From: Sporosarcina sp. FSL K6-2383 | GTDB taxonomy: Bacteria; Bacillota; Bacilli; Bacillales_A; Planococcaceae | Reading direction: 5' to 3' | Assembly: GCF_038618305.1 (NCBI RefSeq) | Contig: NZ_CP152017.1 | Span: forward strand, 248,001 to 312,000 | Length of the DNA: 64,000 nucleotides | Shown: positions 1 through 8,159 of the stretch, piece by piece | How positions within the stretch are numbered: the stretch's first letter is position 1 | Layout of the letters: each line of letters starts with the position of its first letter | The notes under the pieces: generated by a model | Told to the model about the DNA's origin: nothing | Database searches by the model: none | What the model saw: the letters and a program-made list of their open reading frames with translations, nothing else | Translations under genes and position numbers: made by a program

Positions 1-75
1 ATGATGGAACCAGAAGCATCTGTTTCTGCAATTGTTTTCGCCCATCCAGATGCAAGGTATTTTAATGTCGATTAA
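1..75 (+). CDS. metH: C-terminal end of cobalamin-dependent methionine synthase (partial)
   Basis: Only the last 24 codons and the TAA stop lie in the window; the gene starts to the left. The peptide has the pattern ASVSAIVFAHPDARYF, which matches the end of the MetH reactivation domain, where family members carry a related ASVSG-YFAHP-A-YF motif that binds S-adenosylmethionine. In the family the enzyme transfers a methyl group from methyltetrahydrofolate to homocysteine by way of cobalamin. Many Bacillales MetH proteins end shortly after this motif, so the stop looks natural. A strong terminator follows 13 bases later. The identification rests on a short segment only. Confidence 0.75.
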   Translation: MMEPEASVSAIVFAHPDARYFNVD

Positions 76-87
76 TTAAAAAAAGAA

Positions 88-132
88 GCGTTTCCGTCAG
101 TCGATTAACCAACTGACGGGAACGCCTTTTTT
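88..132 (+). terminator. Intrinsic terminator after metH
   Basis: A 13-bp stem (GCGTTTCCGTCAG pairing with CTGACGGGAACGC, one wobble pair) with a 12-base loop is followed by six T residues. Confidence 0.9.
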
Positions 133-218
133 AACTTTAGAAAAATACACTCGTCTTTGATTTCAAAATGCTAAGAGCTGGCGAGAACATTACATTTTTC
201 ACTTATTTATCTCCATTG

Positions 219-653
219 TTATCGGCCAAACCCACGACCGAATCCACGACCGAATCCGCCACCGAATCCCATTCCAGGGCCAGGGCCTCCAAAACCTGGT
301 CCGAAACCACCTCCTGGGCCACCAAAACCCGGTCCGCCCCCTGGGCCAAATCCACCACCAAACTGCTGACCACCACTAGGGAATACCGTTGAACCTGGTA
401 CCGTTCTAGTCGTTTCCGTCACATAGTTACGCGGCACCACCACAGTGTGCTGTCGGTTCACGTTGACAATCGGATGAATAACAGGAACTTCCTGCCGAAC
501 GAACGTATCGTGGCATCGGTATTGCGTCGGACACACAATGGGTTGCATTTGATTACTCGGTCGCATCTGATTACAATTGCACTGACCATGCATCCGATTA
601 CACCCACACATCCCCTGCATCTGGTTAGAGTTCCATTGTCCATGTTGCATCAT
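219..653 (-). CDS. CotD-family spore coat protein with glycine-rich tail
   Basis: The 144-residue protein has three parts. Residues 1-35 are rich in Met, Gln, Asn and Cys. A central block of about 50 residues (PIVCPTQY, then VPVIHPIVNVNRQH) carries the CPTQ and HPIVNVNRQH pattern of the CotD inner spore coat family. The tail of about 50 residues is almost only Gly, Phe, Pro and Arg and ends in three GFGR repeats. The start is the second ATG of a longer open frame, chosen because GGAGGAGG lies just upstream; an earlier in-frame start has no ribosome site. The long Gly tail is not typical of B. subtilis CotD. The role as a coat component made late in sporulation is inferred from the family. No clear sigma-K promoter was recognised. 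Confidence 0.75.
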   Translation of the reverse strand: MMQHGQWNSNQMQGMCGCNRMHGQCNCNQMRPSNQMQPIVCPTQYRCHDTFVRQEVPVIHPIVNVNRQHTVVVPRNYVTETTRTVPGSTVFPSGGQQFGGGFGPGGGPGFGGPGGGFGPGFGGPGPGMGFGGGFGRGFGRGFGR

Positions 654-742
654 ACTCTCACCTCCTCCTTCTATTAGATGTGAGAAGTAGAGGGACAAAC
701 GGGCGAGCAACTAGACCGGAGAGAAAATGCCAGAATCTACGA

Positions 743-1846
743 TTACACTTTTCTCATTCTAACGGCAGATGTCAATAAACGCATTGCACCTATGACTAGG
801 GGAACAACACAGATGGCAAATATCAACAACATTAATTTTTCAAATGAAGCTAGATTCCCTGCCTGAAACGATGAATAATTCGCCACAAGGATTACTACTA
901 CCCACGCCCCTACAAATAATAAATCCAAAGCAGCGGCTTCCAGTAACTTCCGAGCCCGCATTTTATTCCCCTGATTGCTATTTGTAAATTGCGGAGGTTT
1001 ATCCCCCTTATTGTATGACTGCGCCCATAACGAGTACTTCATAAACCGTAATCCGTTCGTAAGCTTCAGCTGCCAGCCAGCACCTTTATGCATGTCAAAG
1101 TAAGCGGGTGATGTTGTCCAGTGGTAATCCAGTATATAAGCTATCTGTCTAGGCTGTCCTTTTTCAAAAATAAACTTGAAACCTTTGATTTGGACTAGTA
1201 CATGTCCTTGCGCCGCCATCTTTGTCAACCATTTTCCTAATCTATCCGGAGCATCCATCCAACCTATTCGCCACTTGACGAATGTTTCACCCAATGGCTC
1301 AGCCAAGTCTATATGCGCATACTCCTCCCCATAAAGTTGTTTTTCAGCCACATTTACTTTATCGGATACATAAATGAAAAGTACTATAGTAAAGATCATA
1401 AGTCCGATTAAGATTGCGCCTATTAACCAATGGATATTCAGCTCACCACCTGGCGGCCCGACTATTAATAAGAAGAAAGCAATAAATAACGACAACTTCG
1501 TCATCCAACTCAATACATTTTGGTGAACGCGATTACGCCTTAGTCTATTTTCAGGTGAGGGAAATGCCTTTATATCAGCAAGTGAGTTCTTCACAAATTT
1601 CCATCTTTGGTCGGAAGCAGCAACTTCCCAACCGGCATTTTCCAAGCCTTTCGGTAGTACACTCTCCGATTTATCATAAACAACTTGGTAGTTTGCCTCT
1701 TCAGCATCCCCACTCGCAAACGTGAAAATTCGAGTCAACCGATTCATAGCCGTTAAATGCTGACCTTCCGCTGCCATTTCCGACAGCCAACGCTCCGTCT
1801 TTTCCACATCATAACTCCAAAGTGGTCGCCATTTTTTTATTGTCAT
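743..1846 (-). CDS. DUF2812 membrane protein, second tandem copy
   Basis: 367 residues. Two DUF2812 units are visible: residues 8-90 (WSYDVEKTERWLSEMAAEG, later AGW and W) and about 190-280 (WRIGWMDAPDRLGKWLTKMAAQG, DYHW, AGWQL). Two hydrophobic segments lie between the units and two more at the C terminus, so four membrane spans are likely. DUF2812 proteins of Firmicutes are usually encoded beside a PadR regulator, as here; their function is unknown. The gene is a paralogue of the next gene upstream, with near-identical N termini. The ribosome site GAGGGGGG is itself a copied remnant of the padR 3' end. ATG start. Confidence 0.8.
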   Translation of the reverse strand: MTIKKWRPLWSYDVEKTERWLSEMAAEGQHLTAMNRLTRIFTFASGDAEEANYQVVYDKSESVLPKGLENAGWEVAASDQRWKFVKNSLADIKAFPSPENRLRRNRVHQNVLSWMTKLSLFIAFFLLIVGPPGGELNIHWLIGAILIGLMIFTIVLFIYVSDKVNVAEKQLYGEEYAHIDLAEPLGETFVKWRIGWMDAPDRLGKWLTKMAAQGHVLVQIKGFKFIFEKGQPRQIAYILDYHWTTSPAYFDMHKGAGWQLKLTNGLRFMKYSLWAQSYNKGDKPPQFTNSNQGNKMRARKLLEAAALDLLFVGAWVVVILVANYSSFQAGNLASFEKLMLLIFAICVVPLVIGAMRLLTSAVRMRKV

Positions 1847-1892
1847 TGGAATCCCCCCTCATGCTTGATTATTCCAACAATAAATCCTGTAA

Positions 1893-3011
1893 TTATCCCC
1901 TGCGCATTCTGAACGCATATTTCATCGTGCGAGTCATGATTAATAGTGGAGACGATAAAGAAAGGATGAATGCTACAAATATAACTTTATTGAACATACT
2001 CCAACTGTCCCTTAGATACATTGAATAATTCAGACTGATAAAAAAGACAGCAATCACAAGAAAATATAAAAGTAGGACAGCCGCTGATAATACTACTTTT
2101 CGAACTTGCGCTTTCTTCTCAACAGAATCGTATGTAAATCGCGGCATTTCACCCCCTTCGTCATACGGTTGCGCCCATAAGGAGTATTTTGCAAATGAAG
2201 AAGGTGATGTGTATTTCAGCTGCCAGCCTGTACTTTGATGAACATTAAAGTACGAAGGCGATGCTTTTAATTGATAGTCAAATACATACGACACACATTT
2301 TGGTTCCCCTTTTTCAAATACGAATCTAAGACCTGGTTTTCCGATACGGACGAGATGATTACCTTCTGCAGACATTTCCGACAACCAGTTTTCCAGTATA
2401 TCCGGGGCATACATCCAACCAAATCTCCACTTGGTGAATGTGTCCCCAACAGATTCCTTCACATCCGTAGCTCCGCCAAAAAACTTCTTCTCAAAACGTC
2501 TTACTTTTTGAATCATAAAAATAGCAAGACCCATAACGACTATAATTTGCAAGAAAAAGAGGACTGTCAATGACCAAAATGGACTTGGTTCGACTGTAGC
2601 CGCTCCCTTTATGACCATAAATAAAGTAATAAGCATCATGAGTAGAGGCATAATGTAGAATAAAGCCAATCCAGTCAACAGATAGAAGTGAATTCTATTC
2701 CTTTTCAATACTCCTTCACGAGATGGAAAAATACTTATTTCCTCGGATTTATTTTTCATGAACTTCCACTTTTTCTCCGATAGTGTTTCTTCCCACCCCG
2801 CCTCTGCTAACTTTCGCGGTAACGTATTTTGCGATTTGTCATAGACAACTTGGAAATGAGCACTTTCAGCGGTCGCTTGATCAAATGTAAACATTCTTGT
2901 CATTCGATTTACATCCTTCAGGTGATTCTCCTGCGCCGCCATTTCCTTCAACCAACGCTCCGTCTTCTCCACATCATAACTCCAAAGTAATCGACATTTT
3001 TTTATCGTCAT
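1893..3011 (-). CDS. DUF2812 membrane protein, first tandem copy
   Basis: 372 residues, with the same plan as its neighbour: a DUF2812 unit at residues 8-90, two membrane segments around 115-165, a second DUF2812 unit at about 195-290 and two C-terminal membrane segments. The ATG overlaps the padR stop codon (ATGA), so the two are translationally coupled and the operon order is padR, this gene, then its paralogue. The PadR partner suggests expression only under some membrane or drug signal, but no substrate is known for the family. A role as a two-gene stress module is inference. Confidence 0.8.
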   Translation of the reverse strand: MTIKKCRLLWSYDVEKTERWLKEMAAQENHLKDVNRMTRMFTFDQATAESAHFQVVYDKSQNTLPRKLAEAGWEETLSEKKWKFMKNKSEEISIFPSREGVLKRNRIHFYLLTGLALFYIMPLLMMLITLFMVIKGAATVEPSPFWSLTVLFFLQIIVVMGLAIFMIQKVRRFEKKFFGGATDVKESVGDTFTKWRFGWMYAPDILENWLSEMSAEGNHLVRIGKPGLRFVFEKGEPKCVSYVFDYQLKASPSYFNVHQSTGWQLKYTSPSSFAKYSLWAQPYDEGGEMPRFTYDSVEKKAQVRKVVLSAAVLLLYFLVIAVFFISLNYSMYLRDSWSMFNKVIFVAFILSLSSPLLIMTRTMKYAFRMRRG

Positions 3012-3337
3012 TGGAATTCCCCCTCATGCTTGATTACATTCGCATGTAACTCCTTTAGTCGTCCCATCTCATGTCGCATTAGCGCCTTCCCGACATCCGT
3101 AATTTCATAAATCGTTTTGCGCTTTTCATCCGCATAGACGGTTATAATTTCATCCCGTTGCATTTTGGTCAACGTGCCGTAAATCGTTCCAGATCCCAGT
3201 ACCAATCGCCCTGTCGTCAATTCTTCTACATGCTTAATAATGCCATAGCCATGACGCGGTTCTATTAGTGACAACAAAATATAAAATGCCGTTTCCGTCA
3301 TCGGGCTATATAATTTAATCACTTTTTCTGTTTTCAA
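3008..3337 (-). CDS. PadR-family transcriptional regulator
   Basis: 109 residues, typical for the short PadR-s2 class. The winged-helix domain covers residues 12-85, with the family pattern FYILLSLIEPRHGYGI, then GTIYGTLTKM and ITDVGKALM. PadR proteins repress their own operon and the adjacent membrane protein genes and are released by a ligand. The start is a TTG with a weak GGATGTGA ribosome site. The gene leads an operon with two DUF2812 genes and overlaps the first by 4 bases. No obvious PadR operator was identified upstream, where degenerate repeats begin. Confidence 0.88.
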   Translation of the reverse strand: MKTEKVIKLYSPMTETAFYILLSLIEPRHGYGIIKHVEELTTGRLVLGSGTIYGTLTKMQRDEIITVYADEKRKTIYEITDVGKALMRHEMGRLKELHANVIKHEGEFQ

Positions 3338-3424
3338 GCGGAATCACATCCGTTCTTCCCATTCACTATGTCGCATCGTGACACATCGAGTCAAATGTAT
3401 TCTGATAAATCGAAAAGGTTGTCC

Positions 3425-3580
3425 GCTATTGAACTCCCCTGTAGGAACTGGATTACCTAGCTGACAAACCCAGCTACCTCGCAGAAACCGGACTACCTTT
3501 TCCGCAAACTCAACTACCTTTTAACAAAACTGAACTACTTATCTGGCAAACCCGGCTACCCCATGGAAAATCAACTAACA
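3425..3580. repeat. Degenerate intergenic repeats, about 21-bp period (locus 1)
   Basis: Six to seven imperfect units end in the core C-R-R-C-T-A-C-C-T, most preceded by CAAA. Five consecutive unit lengths are 21, 19, 21, 21 and 21 bases. The stretch fills most of the gene-free space between padR and the small gene at 3630. It does not encode a plausible protein. Similar-period repeats with a related CTA core occur near 23.2 kb and 33.1 kb. Confidence 0.65.
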
Positions 3581-3595
3581 AGTCGCTCCATTCCA

Positions 3596-3625
3596 TAGAA
3601 AAATCCCCACATCTCTGTGGGGATT
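3596..3625 (-). terminator. Intrinsic terminator of the small gene at 3630
   Basis: Stem ATCCCCACA/TGTGGGGAT with a 4-base loop, followed on the minus strand by five T residues. It lies directly after the stop codon of the 62-residue gene. Confidence 0.85.
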
Positions 3626-3629
3626 ACGG

Positions 3630-3818
3630 TTATTGGTAGTCGCGCGGCAAGTCTTCTTCGTCAAAGCCATCCTGTTCTTGCCGTTTTTTCACGACTGGCT
3701 CATCTTCTTCATAACGTTCATAAATCGGAGCACCTTCACCAATCATTTTTAGCGAAGCAATGAAATCTCGATTATGCCGTAACTCTACTTCTGCTGGCTC
3801 AATAGGTAAACGTTCCAT
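3630..3818 (-). CDS. Small acidic protein of unknown function
   Basis: 62 residues, unusually charged: Glu and Asp together make about 29 percent, mostly in the second half (YERYEEDEPV, then DGFDEEDLPRDYQ). No membrane segment or known motif was recognised. The coding call rests on a good ribosome site (GAGGAGGATG spaced 6-7 bases from ATG) and on the intrinsic terminator directly after the stop, which make a compact monocistronic unit. It is divergent from the DCC gene at 3994. Function unknown. Confidence 0.65.
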   Translation of the reverse strand: MERLPIEPAEVELRHNRDFIASLKMIGEGAPIYERYEEDEPVVKKRQEQDGFDEEDLPRDYQ

Positions 3819-3993
3819 TCAAATCATCCTCCTCAACATATTAACCGCGGCTACATGCGATGGAAAACAACTCACTTGTTCTACTCTTTCTATCATTATA
3901 CTAAATTTTCAGTCACGCGTAAATACTTGCGCCTATATCGTTTTATTATTTGTCCAACAAGGCTATACTTACAATAAAGAGGGAGGTCATTCC

Positions 3994-4386
3994 ATGAAAC
4001 GCATTGTATTATTTGACGGTGATTGTAATTTTTGTGATTCAAGTGTGCAGTTCATTATTAAACGTGACCCCGCTGCTCATTTTCTTTTCACTTCATTACA
4101 AAGCGACAAAGGTGTCGAGCTTGTGAAGCAATATAATATTCCCGCAGATGTAGACAGCTTGGTGTTAATCGCCAAAGGGAGAGCCTATACAAAATCCTCC
4201 GCTGCATTGCATATCGCAAAAAAATTGGATGGCTTATGGCATCTGTCATTCTTATTTATACTCGTCCCGCGCAAAATTCGTGACGGCGTTTATGATTATG
4301 TGGCAAAAAATCGCTACAAATGGTTTGGCAAAAAGGAAGATGCCTGTATGTTACCACCTCCCGAAATGCGGAAACGATTTATTTGA
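3994..4386 (+). CDS. DCC-family (DUF393) thiol-disulfide oxidoreductase-like protein
   Basis: 130 residues. The N terminus IVLFDGDCNFCDSSVQFI carries the DxxCxxC signature that names the DCC family (DUF393; YuxK-like proteins). A conserved SSAAL segment follows at about residues 70-75, then a WHLS-F-VP-RDGVYDYVAKNRYKWFGKK block typical of the family C terminus. The two cysteines suggest a redox role, but the family's substrate is not established. The ATG at 3994 is chosen because GGGAGG lies 7 bases upstream; a much longer open frame extends upstream without a ribosome site. The stop codon lies inside the terminal palindrome of the repeat element that follows. Confidence 0.88.
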   Translation: MKRIVLFDGDCNFCDSSVQFIIKRDPAAHFLFTSLQSDKGVELVKQYNIPADVDSLVLIAKGRAYTKSSAALHIAKKLDGLWHLSFLFILVPRKIRDGVYDYVAKNRYKWFGKKEDACMLPPPEMRKRFI

Positions 4387-4493
4387 ATTCAGCTGAATTC
4401 AAATAAAGCCTCCGGCGGATGTCACGGATTTTTAAGGGAACTTTTCGAGCGAGCTCGAAAAAATCCGGACGCAATTATGCCGAGGCATAATTG
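4381..4493 (-). repeat. Three-hairpin dispersed element, copy A (inverted)
   Basis: Read on the minus strand, the order is: a palindrome (arms CAATTATGCC/GGCATAATTG), GCGTCC, a long stem CGGATTTTT/AAAAATCCG enclosing TTCGAG/CTCGAA, then TGACATCCGCCGGAGGCTT, then a terminal palindrome with arms ATTTGAATTCAG/CTGAATTCAAAT and no loop. The same order occurs at 35172, 38081 and 43838 with compensating base changes in the stems. The terminal palindrome covers the stop codon of the DCC gene. A small CGGTG/CACCG hairpin lies just beyond at about 4510. Confidence 0.85.
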
Positions 4494-4565
4494 ATTTGAT
4501 GAATCACCACGGTGTTATCACCGCCACGGACTAGGTTATCACCGTCACCGAAATTTTCACGCCAT

Positions 4566-4599
4566 AAAAGGGCTATCCACAATGAGATAGCCCTTTTTT
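4566..4599 (-). terminator. Terminator of the aldehyde dehydrogenase/DUF779 operon
   Basis: Stem AAAAGGGCTATC/GATAGCCCTTTT with an 8-base loop. It follows the DUF779 stop on the minus strand and has T tracts on both sides, so it can also stop plus-strand transcription. Confidence 0.85.
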
Positions 4600-4606
4600 C
4601 GTTCAT

Positions 4607-4963
4607 TCACACTTGTAATTCCTTATTCTCCTCTGCGGTAAACGCCCGTGATCTTGTTAAAAAGCGTTTGCCTTCAACCCCTTCAAGTGAAAACATCCCA
4701 CCGCGCCCATCGACAACGTCAATAATGAGCTGTGTATGCCGCCAATACTCAAATTGGTTTTTATGCATATAAAACGGGGCTCCTCCAATATGTCCAAGAA
4801 GAACATCTTGATTGCCAATAATCAATTCCCCATCTGGATAACACATTGGCGATGAGCCGTCACAGCAGCCTCCCGATTGGTGAAACATCAGTGGACCGTG
4901 TTTTTTCCTCAAAAGCTCCATGAGTTCAAGTGCAGCATCAGTCGCTATTACACGCTCAGTCAT
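4607..4963 (-). CDS. DUF779 family protein
   Basis: 118 residues. The family pattern is clear: ATDAALELMELLRKKHGPLMFHQSGGCCDGSSPMC, then GDVLLG-like and FYMHKNQFEYWRHTQLIIDVVDGRGGMFSLE-type segments and RFLTRSRAFT near the end. The Cys-rich SGGCCDGS-PMC motif is conserved in DUF779 proteins, which are encoded beside acetaldehyde-type aldehyde dehydrogenases in many bacteria; a role in helping that enzyme is suspected but not proven. It lies 21 bases downstream of the dehydrogenase gene in one operon. The ATG at 4963 is preferred over an upstream GTG because the GGAGGAGGG site would be too close to the latter. Confidence 0.88.
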   Translation of the reverse strand: MTERVIATDAALELMELLRKKHGPLMFHQSGGCCDGSSPMCYPDGELIIGNQDVLLGHIGGAPFYMHKNQFEYWRHTQLIIDVVDGRGGMFSLEGVEGKRFLTRSRAFTAEENKELQV

Positions 4964-4984
4964 CCACACCCTCCTCCTTTTCTC

Positions 4985-6526
4985 TTAAAAGAAGCCTTGC
5001 TTGTTTTCATTGTAGCTAACAAGCATATTTTTCGTCTGCTGGTAATGATTCAACATCATGAGATGATTTTCACGACCAACGCCAGATGCTTTGTAGCCAC
5101 CGAATGCAGCATGTGCTGGATAAGCGTGGTAGCAGTTTGTCCACACACGACCTGCTTGAATGCCGCGACCAAAGCGATAGGCTGTATTCATATCACGTGT
5201 CCACACACCCGAACCTAGGCCGTATAATGTATCATTAGCAATTTCAAGTGCTTCCTCTTTCGTTTTAAATGTCGTGACAGATACGACAGGACCAAAAATC
5301 TCTTCTTGGAAAATCCGCATTTTATTGTTGCCTTTAAAGACAGTTGGTTTGACGTAATAGCCGCCTTCCAAATCGCCTTCAAGGTGATTTTGTTCCCCAC
5401 CAATCAGACATTCTGCACCTTCTTGTTTACCAATATCTAAATAGGATAGAATTTTCTCCAATTGTTCAGTCGACGCCTGCGCACCCATCATCACTGTCGG
5501 ATCAAGCGGATTACCGACTTTAATAGCTTTCACTCGCTCTAGTGCACGCTCCATAAATTTATCGTAAATTGATTCTTGGATTAACGCACGTGAAGGGCAT
5601 GTACACACTTCCCCTTGGTTAAGGGCAAACATGACAAAACCTTCTACCGCTTTATCCAAAAATGCATCGTCCTGATCCATTACATCTTCAAAGAAAATAT
5701 TTGGCGATTTTCCACCTAACTCAAGTGTGACAGGGATGGCCGTTTGTGAAGCGTATTGCATAATGAGACGACCTGTTGTTGTTTCACCCGTAAACGCAAT
5801 TTTACCGATGCGTGAGCTTGAAGCTAGCGGCTTCCCCGCCTCTAAACCAAAACCGTTGACGATATTCAATACGCCAGCTGGCAATAAATCTTCAATTAAT
5901 TCCACAAGCACCAAAATAGATGCTGGCGTCTGTTCTGCTGGTTTCAACACGACGCAGTTCCCTGCTGCAAGTGCTGGTGCTAGCTTCCACACAGCCATTA
6001 AAATCGGGAAATTCCAAGGAATGATTTGTCCCACAACACCGATTGGCTCATGGAAATGATACGCTACCGTGTCATTGTCAATCTGACTGACGCCACCTTC
6101 TTGTGCACGAATCGCACTAGCAAAATAGCGGAAATGGTCGATAGCAAGCGGCAAGTCAGCATTCAACGTTTCACGAACTGCTTTGCCATTTTCCCACGTT
6201 TCTGCAACTGCCAGCATCTCCAAATTTTGTTCCATACGATCAGCAATTTTCAATAAAATATTTGAACGTTCCGTAACAGACGTTTTTCCCCAAGCGTCTT
6301 TTGCAGCATGTGCAGCATCCAATGCCAATTCAATATCTTCTGCAGTTGATCGGGCTACCTGTGTAAATACCTTACCTGTCACCGGAGTTGGATTGTCAAA
6401 GTATTGGCCATTCACTGGTGCTGTCCATTTACCGCCGATAAAATTCTCATAACGCTCCTTGAAATTTACCTTTGCTCCTTCTGTGTTCGGAAAAGCATAA
6501 ACTGGATTTTCTACCGTTTGAACCAT
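4985..6526 (-). CDS. NAD-dependent aldehyde dehydrogenase (acetaldehyde/ExaC-AldB type)
   Basis: 513 residues, the usual length for the AldA/ExaC/AldB group (about 506). Visible family features are the N-terminal [23 protein letters not shown], the NAD-binding IIPWNFPI and KPAEQTPAS segments, the general base in [12 protein letters not shown], and the nucleophile in [11 protein letters not shown], where the first Cys is catalytic. The enzyme should oxidise acetaldehyde or similar short aldehydes to the acid in the cytoplasm. The start is the ATG behind AAGGAGG; a longer frame adds 11 residues without a site. It heads an operon with DUF779. A cre-like site lies about 100 bases upstream, so catabolite control by CcpA is likely. 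Confidence 0.92.
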   Translation of the reverse strand: MVQTVENPVYAFPNTEGAKVNFKERYENFIGGKWTAPVNGQYFDNPTPVTGKVFTQVARSTAEDIELALDAAHAAKDAWGKTSVTERSNILLKIADRMEQNLEMLAVAETWENGKAVRETLNADLPLAIDHFRYFASAIRAQEGGVSQIDNDTVAYHFHEPIGVVGQIIPWNFPILMAVWKLAPALAAGNCVVLKPAEQTPASILVLVELIEDLLPAGVLNIVNGFGLEAGKPLASSSRIGKIAFTGETTTGRLIMQYASQTAIPVTLELGGKSPNIFFEDVMDQDDAFLDKAVEGFVMFALNQGEVCTCPSRALIQESIYDKFMERALERVKAIKVGNPLDPTVMMGAQASTEQLEKILSYLDIGKQEGAECLIGGEQNHLEGDLEGGYYVKPTVFKGNNKMRIFQEEIFGPVVSVTTFKTKEEALEIANDTLYGLGSGVWTRDMNTAYRFGRGIQAGRVWTNCYHAYPAHAAFGGYKASGVGRENHLMMLNHYQQTKNMLVSYNENKQGFF

Positions 6527-6618
6527 TCTCCATTCCTCCTTGTATGTTGAAATTTTCACATCCCGCTACTATACGTTGCAAACCCCTTCAGTATGCATCC
6601 ATCATATTCCAAACGTAA

Positions 6619-6632
6619 TGTATGCGCTTACA
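6619..6632. promoter_or_regulatory. Candidate cre (CcpA) site upstream of the aldehyde dehydrogenase
   Basis: TGTATGCGCTTACA is palindromic and matches the cre consensus TGTAANCGNTTACA except at one position. It lies 93 bases before the dehydrogenase start. CcpA binding is inferred from the match alone. Confidence 0.5.
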
Positions 6633-6756
6633 ATACACCTGAAATAAAAAAGGAGCTCGTCTCCCGACTCTATCAAACTATATAGAATAATTCAATTATT
6701 TGTTTTCGTGATATTTCGACAAGCCACTCATTTCTTCATCAATTGTTAACTTCCCG

Positions 6757-6797
6757 GTAATAATTTGTTCATATTTAACTTTTAGAATAAAGATAAT
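6757..6797 (+). promoter_or_regulatory. htrA promoter with shared CssR-type motif
   Basis: The motif GTAATAATTTGTTCATATTT recurs base for base before prsA (10273). In both places TTCATA acts as a -35 and lies 18 bases from a -10 (GATAAT here, GGTAAT before prsA). CssR controls htrA promoters in B. subtilis, and a CssRS pair is encoded directly downstream, so this is the likely CssR binding region. The assignment is inference. Confidence 0.6.
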
Positions 6798-6818
6798 CAG
6801 ATTGAACGGGAGGAATAA

Positions 6819-8048
6819 ATGATGGATAAAGAGTTAGAAACAATTCAAGAGACTGGGGTAGAAACTGTGCAAGAAATAGTAAAAGCACCTAAGAACAAAA
6901 ACAAGTCAGGTAAACGCTTTTTATCAACAATCGGAGCCGGTGTCATCGGGTCAATGCTAACATTGGGAGTCGTGGTCAATACCGATCTTTTGCAAGCAAG
7001 CTCTGAAGGAAGAATACCCGCCACTTCAAATGTTGCTCCTTATAATGTGCAGCAAACAACCGTAAAAGATCCAACATCACTAGCAGATATGGTGGAGCAG
7101 GCATCCAGCGCGATCGTCGGGGTGGTCAATTACAAAACTGCCGGTAATCGCTTCGCACAAAATACAGAGGCTGTGAATAGTGGAACAGGCTCAGGCGTCA
7201 TTTACAAAATCGTCGACAATAAAGCCTATATCGTCACAAACAATCATGTCATTGAAGGAGCTGAAAAGCTGGAAGTTTCTTTAGAAAGTGGAGAAAAGAC
7301 AACGGCAGAATTAGTGGGTAAAGATGCACTAAGCGATTTGGCTGTACTTACAATCGACGCAAAATATGCCAAATCAGTCCTCGAGTTCGGTAACTCTGAC
7401 CAGATACGCGCAGGCGATGCGGTCGTTGCCATCGGTAATCCACTCGGTCTTGATTTTTCTGGTACTGTGACGCAAGGGATTATCAGCGCAGTCGATCGGT
7501 CCATTAACGTCAATACATCTGCCGGCGAATGGGAAATGAACGTCATTCAAACAGACGCGGCCATTAACCCTGGGAATAGCGGTGGAGCACTACTGAATTC
7601 AGCTGGACAAGTCATCGGCATTAACAGCTTGAAAATTTCCGAAAGTGGTGTTGAAGGACTCGGCTTTGCGATTCCAAGTAACGAAGTTATTCCACTGATT
7701 GAAGAAATGACAATACACGGACAAGTGGAACGCCCGTACATCGGTATCGGGCTTGCAGATCTTTCACAAGTGCCGCCTATGTATTTGCAAAATATTCCAC
7801 AAGAAGTGAAAGGCGGCGTTATGGTCGCAAATGTCGATCCATCATCAGCTGCTGGAAAAGCTGGATTGTTGGCAGAGGACGTCATTACCGCCATTAACAG
7901 CACAGACATTACAAGCTCAACAGAACTACGCAAGTTTTTATATTCTCAACTCAAAGTTGGCGATATCGCTACATTTACGATTTATCGCGGTGCGGAATTA
8001 AAAACAATTGAAGTTACACTGACGAGTAATAAAACAACAACTGAATAA
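6819..8048 (+). CDS. htrA: HtrA-like membrane serine protease with PDZ domain
   Basis: 409 residues. A basic cytoplasmic tail (1-33) is followed by one membrane span (about 34-53), then a trypsin-like domain with the full triad His143 (VTNNHVIEG), Asp173 (LSDLAVL) and Ser254 (NPGNSGGAL). A PDZ domain covers about 305-400 (YIGIGLADL, KAGLLAEDVITAINS). The enzyme degrades or refolds misfolded exported proteins at the outer face of the membrane. The adjacent ATGs at 6819 and 6822 are both served by GGGAGG. It is followed by a terminator and then cssRS, the two-component system that controls htrA in relatives, and its promoter motif is shared with prsA. Confidence 0.95.
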   Translation: MMDKELETIQETGVETVQEIVKAPKNKNKSGKRFLSTIGAGVIGSMLTLGVVVNTDLLQASSEGRIPATSNVAPYNVQQTTVKDPTSLADMVEQASSAIVGVVNYKTAGNRFAQNTEAVNSGTGSGVIYKIVDNKAYIVTNNHVIEGAEKLEVSLESGEKTTAELVGKDALSDLAVLTIDAKYAKSVLEFGNSDQIRAGDAVVAIGNPLGLDFSGTVTQGIISAVDRSINVNTSAGEWEMNVIQTDAAINPGNSGGALLNSAGQVIGINSLKISESGVEGLGFAIPSNEVIPLIEEMTIHGQVERPYIGIGLADLSQVPPMYLQNIPQEVKGGVMVANVDPSSAAGKAGLLAEDVITAINSTDITSSTELRKFLYSQLKVGDIATFTIYRGAELKTIEVTLTSNKTTTE

Positions 8049-8057
8049 TCACTTAGC

Positions 8058-8090
8058 AAAGACCTTTGCCACCGAAGCAAAGGTCTTTCT
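8058..8090 (+). terminator. Terminator after htrA
   Basis: Perfect 12-bp stem AAAGACCTTTGC/GCAAAGGTCTTT with a short loop. The following T tract is weak (TTTCTAGTT), so some read-through into cssR is possible. Confidence 0.7.
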
Positions 8091-8159
8091 AGTTGCATAT
8101 TTCCAATTTCCGATTTACCTTGAAAGTACCTACTATAAAATGAGAGGAGATGCAGCCCA

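Noticed and set aside
168..392. 74-codon frame antisense to the coat protein gene
   Set aside because: It arises from the glycine-rich repeats; the minus strand has the CotD motif and a strong ribosome site.
3425..3580. CRISPR array at repeat locus 1
   Set aside because: Units are contiguous, degenerate and too short, with no separate spacers and no cas genes in the window.
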